Assembly (NCBI GenBank): GCA_029718625.1
Contig: CM056389.1
Coordinates: 16,854,296 to 16,918,295, forward strand
Reading direction: 5' to 3'
DNA length: 64,000 bases
From: Synaphobranchus kaupii
Taxonomy: Eukaryota > Chordata > Actinopteri > Anguilliformes > Synaphobranchidae
Shown: piece by piece, positions 1-10,800 of the stretch
Layout: each line of letters starts with the position of its first letter
Numbering within the stretch: position 1 is the stretch's first letter
Translations under genes and position numbers: made by a program
Notes under the pieces: generated by a model
What the model saw: only the letters and a program-made list of their open reading frames with translations
Database searches by the model: none
Told to the model about the DNA's origin: nothing

Positions 1-75
1 AAAACCTGTCCTCAATCTCTGCAGTAGCTCTGCATACCATAAATTTTGATGAGGAATTTACCAATTTCAAAAAAA

Positions 76-2130
76 TTATGCTTCCTGAGTTTGTACTAGG
101 AGCCCTGATGCCTCTGTGCATAAAGCCATTGCTGCCACACTATCTTCAGAAATCGCTGACAAAATGTTCAAGATGGCATCCTCATTGTCTACCAGACATT
201 TTGTTACATCATAATGACTGGTCCACCGTATCTCGAGTAGCCTTTTAAGAGAGGGTGCATTATAGTTCTGGGCTACATAATGATGGCGAACGAAGGAATG
301 TAGTGAGCCGGAGAGTTCAAAGAAGGTTTTGGCGCATGGCTCTTCCTGAATGGCATGCACCACTGCTAGGTGCAGCTGATGGTTGTAGCAATGTACATAA
401 GGAATGAGCCTGCCAAGCTTCTGTTGTAACAATGCTTGAACCCCACCCCTGATCCCACTCATGACTGATGCGCCATCATAACATTGGCTGATTATATTAT
501 CAGCACTGTAACCTTCACTGGACAGGTGTTTGAGCATTTCTGTTGTTATATATTCTGCATCCAACCCACTCAAGTCCAGTAAACCAATCAAATGCTCCTC
601 AGGAACCGAATTACAGACAAACCGAATCACAAGTGAAAGATTCTCAACATTGCACCTGTCTCTGGTTCCATAACATTTGATGCAGAACCCTACTGTGTCT
701 GCATTATCATATTTTCTTTTCACCTCATGCAACACCATACTGGCTAGAGTGTTAATTATCTCATTTTGAATGCCTTTTGATGTGTACTTTGCATTCTGAG
801 GGATGTTTTTTGCTATTTCAGCAAGTTTGGAGAGTGTACTCAAACAATTTCAGGAACAGCCCAGCAGAGATATCACTGTCATCGTTTATTTCGGACTGAT
901 TTTCAGTGCTTCCACGAAAAGCAAGTTCGTTCACAACCAGAAACTGCACCACTTCCCCAATGCTTCTGATGTAGTATCGGTTTTTCTCAACCTGTGTTTT
1001 TCCCAAGAGACATGATATAGTGTCACCAGTTTACACTCTCGTGTTCAGTTCTGTCCATGATCGTGCAGCATTCAAATGGCTATGGCTAGATGCATGCCTG
1101 TATAATCCCCTGTCCTTTTCTAATGCCGCTTTCCAGTTAAAGGTTGTATCAGCGATTTTGGGGTGGAAACATAAATGATCACATTCATCTGATTTTTCCT
1201 CACGATCCGCTAGCTGCCCGCCCCATAAGCAGGCCGTCAAAAAACCGCGTCTCTGTAGGCAGCCTATGCTCCGAGATCGTACACAAAAACAAATGGTACT
1301 ACCAACCACTCAAAACCAAAATAAACAGTATTCCAACCAATCACCGACAAGGGGTGGGTGATACTAATATGCTAATACTCTTATCTCGCTGAAATCTTGA
1401 CGGATTTACAAACGGTTTGGTTTCTTACAAACGTTATTAACGTGGTTATAATTCTGGATGCTTGAACACTATTTTTTAAAACATAACATAATTATTCATA
1501 AGTATGTTTGTTTGGGATTTCGCTTCAGAAGTGACGTCACGTTTGTGCAGATCATTGTGATTGGTTGGAATACTGTTTATTTTGGTTTTGAGTAGTTGGT
1601 AGTACCATTGTTTTTGTGTACGATCTCGGAGCATAGGCTGCCTACAGAGACGCGGTTTTTTGACGGCCCTGCTTATGGGGTGGGCAGCTAGCGGATCGTG
1701 AGGAAAAATCAGATGAATGTGATCATTTATGTTTCCACCCAAAATCGCTGATACAACCTTTAATAAACCCCGTCTTGGTAAAAACTAGATCTCTGTCATT
1801 TGTGCTTGAAAACTTGCGACAGGGGAAGCAGAAACATGCATCTAGTTTCACTGAATATTCTAGGCATGATCGTGACTGATACCAGCTTGGGTTGAAAGAA
1901 CAAGCCTTTTTGCCAAACTCCCGTTTGGGAAATACTTTTAGAACTGGCTGAGATGGTGTGTTATCATTTAAATCGTGGCCGAGATCCACGGAAGCACCCC
2001 CGACTGCCTTTTCTTCCGAACTGGGACCGGGCAAAGGATCCGATACTGAGCATGAAGATTCTGAACTTCCGGTATGTACAACTAGAGCTGCATTTGTGTT
2101 AACATTACTGTGCTTTGGTTTAGTAATCAA
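76..2130 (-). pseudogene. hAT transposase (TTF zinc finger plus catalytic domain), interrupted
   Basis: The N-terminal part (2130-1764) has a Cys-rich block like the TTF-type zinc finger of ZMYM1-like hAT transposases (SWYQSRSCLEYS, then CFCFPCRKFSS). It continues at 1136 after the MITE insertion. The catalytic part (843-76) carries hAT-like segments such as SQCYDGASVMSG (DGA), HCYNHQLHLAV and LLEIRWTSHYD. Damage: a MITE insertion; an in-frame TAA near 1031-1033; and a frame change around 830-843. It is therefore a fossil. The C-terminal dimerisation region would be upstream of base 1. Relatives named zinc finger MYM-type protein 1-like are usually such transposons. Confidence 0.8.
1137..1763. 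mobile_element. TTAA-flanked MITE with long inverted arms (copy 1)
   Basis: The element 1141-1759 begins AGGTTGTATCAGCG, ends with the reverse complement and is flanked by TTAA (1137-1140 and 1760-1763). Deleting it together with one TTAA restores the hAT reading frame across the junction (TKTGFINWKAA), which fixes the boundaries. TTAA duplication with AGG ends fits the Kolobok superfamily; piggyBac also uses TTAA but usually has CCC-type ends. Each arm is about 210 bp and copies the same arm in opposite orientation. No coding capacity. Confidence 0.85.
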
Positions 2131-2850
2131 AAATCAATGCATAATGATTTAGGCTAATACCGTATAAGCAAGTAGGGTAACTGTCACCAAAAGGAAAGAA
2201 GAACCGTGGAGCACAGAGAATAAGAAAAGAAAGAAAAACACATTAGCGACCTAACCGTTAGTTAGCTTTAGCTATAACGGTGACAATTAGCTAGCTAACA
2301 GTTAACGTTACCTAGCTAGGTTAGCTAGTCTAACGTAAACTAGTACTGTAGTACTGTAGCTAGCTAGCTAACGTTGCGTAAAACCACCACCACTAAGCCC
2401 CTCAGACAGTAATAACACTAAACCACTAAAATGAAACAACAAGACAAGACTCAAAATACACAGGCTTAATTATAAACTTTTAAACAGAATAACTTTTAGA
2501 CCTATATTATTTTTATTTATTTTTGCTGTGGGCAAACGTTAACCTGTTCAAGTGACAGGCAAACACCGACAAATGTAGAGAGTGACAGCAGATCGGTCTG
2601 TCTCCCAGTTTTAAACTGCCAAACCAACCAATCAGAAATACATTGCCAAGTTGTTGTTTTTTGATATTTTGAATAGAACATTATGATTGGCTAAGTCTCC
2701 TGAACTGAGAAAGAATGCAAAATATCGATAAAAAAAAAATAAAAATAACTTTTTCTAGGGATCGATCAAAGCAATTGATTATTTTAAGTCAATGGTCAAA
2801 GTTTTGGGGGGGGCACAGCCCCCTCTGGCCCCCCCCTAGATCCGGCCCTG

Positions 2851-3185
2851 GTATACACGCATGTGTGGATATGTGTGCAGGTGTGGATGTGTGTGCGGGT
2901 ATGGATGTGTGTGTGCACGGATGTGTGTGCGGGTATGGATGTGTGTGTGCACGGATGTGTGGATGTGTGTGCGGGTATGGATGTGCTTTATGGCAGAGTT
3001 TGGTTGTCCTTCATTAATGTAATCCTTTCTGGTTGTCTGCAAACAGCTCCAATAAAATAAACTGGGCCTTTGAGCAGAGCGCTGGAGAGAGAAAAAGAAG
3101 AGTATTTCTGCCCCGTGCTGTCATCCATTTCTATTTTGCAGAGGATGTGCGTGTGTGCTTGTGTGTATGTGTGTGTGTGCGCGTA

Positions 3186-3220
<35 letters not shown>

Positions 3221-3332
3221 ACGTATGTTTGTGTGTGTGGTGTGTGTGTGTGTGTGTGTGTGCGTGAGTGCGTGTGTGTGTGTGCATGTGTTTTTGTGTG
3301 TGTGTGCGTGAGTGTGTGTGTGTGTGCACGTA

Positions 3333-3390
<58 letters not shown>

Positions 3391-4205
3391 AGTGCGTGTG
3401 TGTGTGTGCATGTGTTTTTGTGTGTGTGTGCGTGAGTGCCGCATCCTGCACCAGTACAGCGTGTGTGTGTGTGTGTGGCCTAGATACAAATCTGTGTCCC
3501 TGGCTACAGAGCGGCTTTCCGTCCAATGGCTGCTGGTTAATAATGAAGCGGAAGTGTTATGACTTCACAAGGGGGTGACAGGGGAACGTGTCATTTTTAA
3601 AAAGGTTCTCACATCCATCAGTCATTTATTCTTATTTGTGTTGTTTTGTGCTGGCTCGGGGGAAGCTGGTAGAGTGAAAAATATTCAATGGAATTTTGAT
3701 CAACTCTGCCAAAGAGTAAATGGAAAAAGAGGGGGGGGGGAGGTGGCGATGGCAGGGTGGAGGGTGCTAGGGGCGGGGGGGTTAGGGATTTTGGGGAGGC
3801 TTTTTCTTTGAGTGTGAAGTGCTCAGTGATATGTATCCTTCCAGCAGCCAGTGGATAAATGGACACACCCTTATGGAAATGCAATATACTGCAGTATATT
3901 TTAAATATATTGTGACGATAATTTTGATATATTTACAATACTCTGTAGTATATTCTTTTTCCATAAGGGTGCAGGCAAGAGAGAGAGAGAGACAGAGGGA
4001 TGTGGGGGTGGGGGTGGGGGTGGGGGTGGGGGTGGGGGTGGGGGGAGGGAGGGACAGAGAGAGCAGAGCAAGATAAGAAAGAGGGAGTAAGAAGAGTACA
4101 GTGAAAGTTTAAATACCTGTGGTAAGCATTAGAAAAGCGGTTTTGTTAATCTCTCTCCCTCTCTCTCTCTTTCTCTCTCTCTCTCTCCCTCTCTCTCTCC
4201 TCCAG
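2851..4205. other. tiam1 intron with GT-rich tandem repeats
   Basis: No coding signal. 2851-2985 is a degenerate GT-rich minisatellite containing gtgcgggtatggatgtgtgt-like units. 3147-3476 is a compound (GT)n block with internal gtgcgtgagtgcgtg and gcacgtatgttt variants, itself partly duplicated. 4002-4042 is a (GTGGGG)n run. 4150-4203 is a CT-rich tract leading into the next splice acceptor. Cys/Val-rich or His/Thr-rich translations here are repeat artefacts. Confidence 0.8.
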
Positions 4206-4391
4206 AGCTCGGAGCAGGTTTCGGGGTTGGGTCGTGGCCTCCATGAGATGAACCCCTCGGACAGCATGTCCTCCCTCAGCCCGGATTCTCCCGGCCCGCC
4301 TCCGGCCAGCACCCCCCGGCAGCTCTCGGACGCCGACAAGCTACGCAAGGTCATCAGCGAACTGGTGGAGACGGAGCGCACCTATGTCAAA
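4206..4391 (+). CDS. tiam1: tiam1 exon A: linker and start of DH domain
   Basis: 62 codons, phase 0 at both ends. The acceptor follows a long CT tract ending tccag. The first about 40 residues are a Ser/Pro-rich linker; the exon then enters DH conserved region 1 ([18 protein letters not shown]), where the Glu residues contact Rac. The donor is aaa|gtgagt. An identical donor in a duplicated copy lies 72 bp downstream in the same frame. The acceptor could also be read 2 bp later, but frame and continuity favour 4206. Confidence 0.88.
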
Positions 4392-7300
4392 GTGAGTCTC
4401 CCTGCGGGACGTCCCGCCCAGAGCCGCCCTGAGCCCCCGTCCTATCTAACCCTGCACCCCAAAGTGAGTCTCCCTGCGGGACGTCCCGCCCAGAGCCGCC
4501 CTGAGCCCCCGTCCTATCTAACCCTGCATCCCCAAAGTGATCCCCCTCACCCCCATCCCATCTGGCCCTGCCCCTGCTCTGATCCGTCTCGCCCTTCTGT
4601 TCCCGCTCAAGAACACAGGATTAAACTTCATTACCCACGCACACGCTTTCCACACGCCACCGCACTGCACTAAAAACAAGCATGAACACATTTCACTTTT
4701 CAGAATGAAACTTTTACCACCTTCCCCCCACTTCTCGTTCCCCTAAGTCTCCCGGAAATTAATATCGCCGGATCTAGCTGTCTCCTAACCGTCTCCTAAC
4801 CGATCCTAACTCCTGTCCTGCGCTTGTCTTTCAGGATCTGAACTGCCTTATCGAGCGGTATCTAACCCCTCTGCAGAAGGAGAGCTTCCTAACTCAGGAT
4901 GAGGTATGACATCATCACACCCAGAGCTTAAATTCTGCCTTTTTAAAAGGGAAACTACACACCAATTAAACATTACTGTATTGTATTTATTCCTCCACTG
5001 AAGGGTTAAAAAAAAATCAAATTTTTTCCCCAAGTTCTGGTTGCCTAGATATCTTACTTGCCAAGTTGTGCCTCTGAAACACGCCTCTTTGACTCTATTC
5101 TCTACTAAATAAAGAGAGTGGGCTGTAATTTCAGACAAGCCTGGCTTTTGCAGGCACTCGCTGCCTTTAACACAAGTCTTTCACAAAAAATTAGAGGGGG
5201 GGGGGGGGAGACTGAGCCAAGCGGTTAACATAACAAGCATGACTGTGCTTAAAATATTATTTAACATTGTACTGACTTGGCTCATTCACGGTGTAAATGT
5301 TTAATACTTTTCATAAGGGTATTAGCAACATATTGCTGTCCTCCGGGCTCTAAAAAGGCCAGTTAAGATAAAACATCATCAGCTGGCGAGAGTTTTCGGG
5401 ACACAATTTTAACCAGAGCTGACTTCTGAGATTTAGCGCCTGCTGGTGGCTACTGTTACCTCAGAGATTAGTCACGGCAAATCTGGACTCCAGAGTTTAA
5501 AGAAGAGGAACATCTGTGAAACCAGCCCATAGCGCTTTGTCATAGAACCAATTTCTTAACTTGTTGTTTAATTGAGCTGCGTAGTCAAGTCATCATTTAT
5601 TTAAGTGCATTTCAGAGTTCTCGACACATTTAAAAAAAGGGGGCAAATGACACTGCAAATGAGCAACAACATTTCAATGACAAAACAAAACAGAAATACC
5701 AATAAGAAAAACTAATTTAAGGGTGTAGTCTTTAGTCAGTGTCAGTGGCATTCTAAGATTTGACTCATCTTCTCTGCTGTGTTGTTTTTTAAAATTTTTT
5801 ATCTGAGTTGAGCTTTAGTTACAGGGGGGTGTCAGGTGAGCGGCTAACAGGCCCTGTGTGCTGTCTGTGTTTTTTAAAGCTGGACGTGCTCTTCGGAAAC
5901 TTGGCCGAGATGGTGGAATTCCAGGTGGAGTTCCTCAAGACTCTGGAAGACGGGACGCAGCTGGTTCCGGATTTGGAGACGCTAGAGCGGGTTGATCAGT
6001 TTAAGGTAGCCTCCTGTCTCTTACAGACCGACCAAATAAGACTAAGACCTAAAACCTGAGGGTTTAAATGTGCTTTTATGAAGCCAGCATAGGCTACTGT
6101 ATTAGCAGGAAATGAGATGTATTGTATGGAGGTTTAAATCAAGCTTCATTAAAGGATTTCAATCCCTTGGGAAAAATATGATTTCACCAGAGATGTCAGT
6201 TCAAGTCCTGGAGGGCCACAGTGTCAGCAGGTAAATTCAGCTGCCAATTAGAACACACCTGGGAATTAGGGTGTGTGTGGAGTCTTTGTGACAGTGACTT
6301 AAATAAGGAGCTGAAACACACCCCGAAAAACCACCGCAGGGACACTGCAGCCCTCCGGGATATCTCTGGTTCAGTCATTTTTTGGGAGGGGGGAGGATTA
6401 TATGGAAATACTGTAGTGATGCCGTAGCTGAGTGAAATCCCTATAGGGCAGATATATAGGGTATATCTATATGGCAGACCACAGGGCTAATGTTCGTAAA
6501 GCATTGACCTTCCTCCTCCTGCCCCCCCCACAGAAAGTCCTGTTTTCTCTGGGCGGCTCGTTCCTCTACTACGCCGACCGCTTCAAGATCTACAGCGCCT
6601 TCTGCGCCAGCCATACTAAAGTGCCCAAGGTCCTCGTAAAAGGTAACCCCCCCCCCCCCCCCCCCTCGACCCCCGAAATTCCACTCCCCAACTCGTCCCA
6701 GAACTCCCCGTTCCCTCTGAAGGCCCACTCAGAGAGACCGTCCCGCACGTCTGCCTGTTTTTTTGTGTTTGTGTGTTGTATTGTTTCCCTGGAGCTCTCT
6801 CAAAGCCCTCCATGGTAAATGTGGTCTTGGCATGAGGGGTGCTGTGTGCCCCAGTTCCCAGGGCGATAATTTGTTGATGCGCTCGGTGGAATGCCTCTCT
6901 TTTGAGCTGCTCTCCGGGGGGGGCTGGCATAACTGGGGGAGCTCAGAGAGGGAAGGGGGAAGGGGGAAGGGGGACGGGTCAGAACGAATTTGGGGTTTCA
7001 CAGTACACACACAGCAGCGGTTATGGAGTACGTTCACGGAGTAACCGGTGGTTAAGGTGCACTTCCCAATCCGGTCGCCTGTACAAAACCTCTACAAATT
7101 CTATTCCAGTCTTTTATTCTTCAGAAACGGTGGATTTAACTCATCGTATTGTACTTGGAATGTCTTCTTTTCAGAAAAAAACTGTTCCTAGATTCTGTGT
7201 TTTTAAATTTTTTTTTGGTGAATCCCTCTCTGACTGTGGTGTGTGTGTGTGTGTGTGTGTTGCAGCGAAGACGGACCCTGACTTTAAGGCCTTTCTGGAC

Positions 7301-7444
7301 GTGCGGAACCCGAGGCGGCAACATTCCTCTGCCCTGGAGTCGTACCTGATCAAGCCCATCCAGAGAGTGCTGAAGTACCCCTTACTACTGAGAGAGCTGC
7401 ACTCACTTACCAACCCCGACAGCGAGGAACACTACCACCTCAAC

Positions 7445-7500
<56 letters not shown>

Positions 7501-7830
7501 TGTGCGTACTGCAGTGTATCTGTATCCGTGTGTGTGTGTCTGTGTGTACTGCAGTTTATCTGTGTCCGTGTGTGTGTGTGCATGTGCGTGTGTGTGTGTG
7601 TGTGTCGTGTGTACTGCAGTGTATCTCTGTCCGTGTGTGTGTGTGCATGTGTGCGTGTGCATATTTGTTTGTGTATATCTTGATTGTGTGTATGTTTACT
7701 TGCATGTGTAATGTTTGTGCATGTGTTTGACTGTGTGTACACATAGTGTGTGTGTCTATGTGCATGCGTACTTATGTGTATACATTTGTATGTGTGTCTA
7801 TGTAAATTGTACTGTCTGTCTGTCTGTCTG

Positions 7831-7861
<31 letters not shown>

Positions 7862-10800
7862 ATGCGTGCGTGCGTGCGTGCGCATTTTTTAGCTTTATGA
7901 CAGTGCAGCATGACCGTGAGAAAACATTCCACGAAACGCTGGTTTTTGATTAAATTTGGCCTTGCTTTCCCACAATCCCCTGCACGCAGTCGCCATGAAA
8001 GCCATGAACAAGGTGGCGAGCCACATCAACGAGATGCAGAAGATCCACGAGGAGTACGGCGCCGTGTTCGACCAGCTCATCGCCGAGCAGACGGGAGAAA
8101 AGAAAGAGGTGAGCCGGGATGGCGCCGGAGCGTGGCGTGAAAGAGCCGCTTTGGGGCGGGGAGGCATCTCCACCAATCACTCCGGGTTATGATCCATTTC
8201 TTCAGTCCTTCCTCCGCCACAGTGTGACGGTTTGAGGCAGAGAAACCCCCCCCAGGCTGCTCCGATACTCTCCCTGAAGGGGCTTTTCTCACAGAGGCTG
8301 GCCGTAAATGGCTTTGCTCCCACCTAATTTCACGCTGCTTTGAAGCTGTGGCGGGTTTTTAAAAGGTATTACATTTTTGCCAATATTGCAGAATGAATGT
8401 CTCTGCTCTGAGGCCAGTGTGTGCTGAGTGAGAATGTGTGTGATGCTCAACTACTGTATTAGACGGGGATATCACCCACGCTCCGGGTCTTTCTTTCATA
8501 AGTGTGTGTGTGAGAGAGAGAGAGTGAGAGAGGTGTTCTAGTGAGTGAGTGAGTGAGTGAGTGAGTGAGTGAGTGAGTGAGTGAGTGAGTGAGTGAGTGA
8601 GTGAGTGAGTGAGTGAGTGAGTGAGTGAGTGAGTGAGTGAGTGAGTGAGTGAGTGAGTGAGTGAGTGAGTGAGTGAGTGAGTGAGTGAGTGAGTGAGTGA
8701 GTGAGTGAGTGGAGTGTGTGTGTGATGAGAGAATGAGAAAAGTGTTCCACTGTGTGTGAGTGCGCATGCGTGCCTATGTGTGTGTTTGTCTATACATGAC
8801 GTTGGAACGCGCGCGTGTGTGTGTGTTTGTGTATACTGACCCTGACGTTGGTACGTGTGCCTGCGTGCGCGTGTGTGCATACTGACCCTGACGTTGGCAT
8901 GTGTGTGTGTTTGTGCATACTGACCCTGACATTGGTACGTGTGTGTGTGTGTGTACTCCAGGTAGCCGACCTGTCGATGGGAGACTTGCTCCTGCACTCC
9001 AGCGTGGCCTGGATCAACCCCCCCACCTCCCTGGCCAAGGGGAAGAAGGACCCAGAGCTGGCAGCTTTCGGTGCGTCTCTACGTGGACACACACACACAC
9101 ACCACACCACACCACACCACACACACACACACACACACACTGGGACTCTACCCCCTCAACAGCACTTGTTTATTTACGGCCTTCACGGCAGGGCTGCATT
9201 CGGATCCAATTTAACACACTCGCTTCCCTTGCTCTCTTCCCTCCAGTGAGCTATCTTGTGACAAAATTTGCGACGATCAGCAAGTAAACTGGAGAGGATT
9301 GACAAGAAACAAACAAAACTGAACTGCAACTTGCAACCAATATAGGGAGTGCAACCCAATAGAGTTGAAACTTGACCGCCCACGTTTTCTGAGTGCATTG
9401 TGGGAAGCTTGCATTTTATGCCCTTGGTGGAAAGGAGGATAAATGAGGGAGTGAGGGAATATAATTACTCCCTCCCCTTTCTTAAATTGGAACTGAATCA
9501 CACTTGGTGTGGCTGCCATATTTCATCCTGGCATTTTTGGGGTTCCCCCCCTTGAAGCAAGGGAAGGGAACGACAGGAAGAAAGCATAAGGTTTTGCAGC
9601 CCAGGTCTGGGGAAAAAGCCAGCTGCGCCACCAACAGAAGCACAGCATTGCCAAAAGTCCAACAGCAGTGGCTTTTCAATTCAACTCAACTCGACTCTAT
9701 TCAATTCCATTATACTTGTACAGCACTGTTTACAGACTCTGTAACAAAGACAGAGTTATGGCTCGTAAAAGCATCAACATGTTTATCGTTTATTTCAAAG
9801 GCATTTTAGCTGACGTGGAAATCCTGCAGCGCCACAAGGCCTAGGAGAGGGGTACATTAATGGTCACTTGCACTGTGGTGTGTTCAGTGGGGAAAAAGTG
9901 CATGGAGGTTTTTCGGTTCACTTGTCATGCGTATTAGTAATTTCTTAAGGTAATGCTCCTGACCTTAAAAGCATGAAAGGACATTGGGCTTTGCTTGGAG
10001 CCTCACTTGTGTAGCGGGGAGTCTTAAGAGAATGCAGTGGAGTGGCTTGAATGCGGGTTTCTCTAACCTAATGTGTTTTTTTTTTTGTGTTTTTTTTTCC
10101 CTTCCACATTTTAGTCTTCAAAACTGCCGTGGTGTTTGTGTACAAAGATAGCTCCAAGCACAGGAAGAAAATAGTAAGTGCTGTTCCTTTTCTTTCCATC
10201 ATTAACCATTAATACAGATTGACAAGCAACCTTACTAACCACTAAGGTCGACTGCCTTTTCATTTCCAGCTATTAATTATTAAACCCAGCAGAAAGGGTA
10301 TCAACCTTTTTTTTATTTATTGGGAATTGCCTCATTTTCATAGTCAACCTTTAAAGTTTGCCGGTGCAGTTTTATGCAAGAATTGTTTTCGTCAAATGTC
10401 AAAAGCAATTAGGCCTGTGATTGGTCATTGTGTACTCTGGCCTGCCTCACTGTAAACTCCCATGTCTGTTCTCTCACCATTAACTCTGGCCTGGTTCAAT
10501 CTCAGCACGAGTGCCCGGCTCAGTCAGCGTTTACTCTAACCTGCGTCATTGTGAACCCCCCTAGTGGTTGCTCTGTCATAATTTATCCTGGCCTGATTGG
10601 CTGTAAACCCCGTCGCCTGCTGTTTCTCCATTAAAGGGCGGATCGCACCGGGCTTCAGTGGTCGAGGAGAAAGACCCCTTTCGCTTCCGTCACATGATCT
10701 CCACCGACGCCCTGCAAGTGCGCACTCTAGCAAGTACGGGTAACCCTCAAACGCCTCTCTCTCTCTCTCTCTCTGTCTCTCTACCTCTTTCTTTCTTGTT

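Larger units (their letters stand above)
1..2850 (-). mobile_element. hAT-family DNA transposon, decayed, cut off by the window start
   Basis: A minus-strand transposon whose 5' end is at 2850. Read on the minus strand, the end begins CAGGGCCGGATCTAG followed by a G-rich stretch, which is a typical hAT terminal inverted repeat. The flanking 8 bp (2851-2858, gtatacac) would be the target duplication, but the other end is outside the window, so this cannot be confirmed. About 700 bp of noncoding 5' sequence (2131-2850) separates the end from the transposase; 2270-2375 is rich in TAGC/GCTA palindromes. The coding part runs from 2130 down to 76 and is broken by a MITE at 1137-1763. The element lies in a tiam1 intron, antisense to the gene. 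Confidence 0.8.

Noticed and set aside
3033..3526. His/Thr-rich and Cys/Val-rich open frames on both strands
   Set aside because: Translations of the compound GT repeat; the same occurs at 7440-7742, 29417-29770, 31369-31648 and 46972-47279.
4119..4673. One 184-residue protein covering exon A and downstream sequence
   Set aside because: It runs through the CT-rich acceptor tract upstream and past the donor downstream. Only 4206-4391 matches TIAM1, and continuity to exon B requires splicing.
8359..8997. Ser-Leu-Thr-His-rich reverse-strand protein
   Set aside because: Direct translation of the (GTGA)n microsatellite; no start context or domain.
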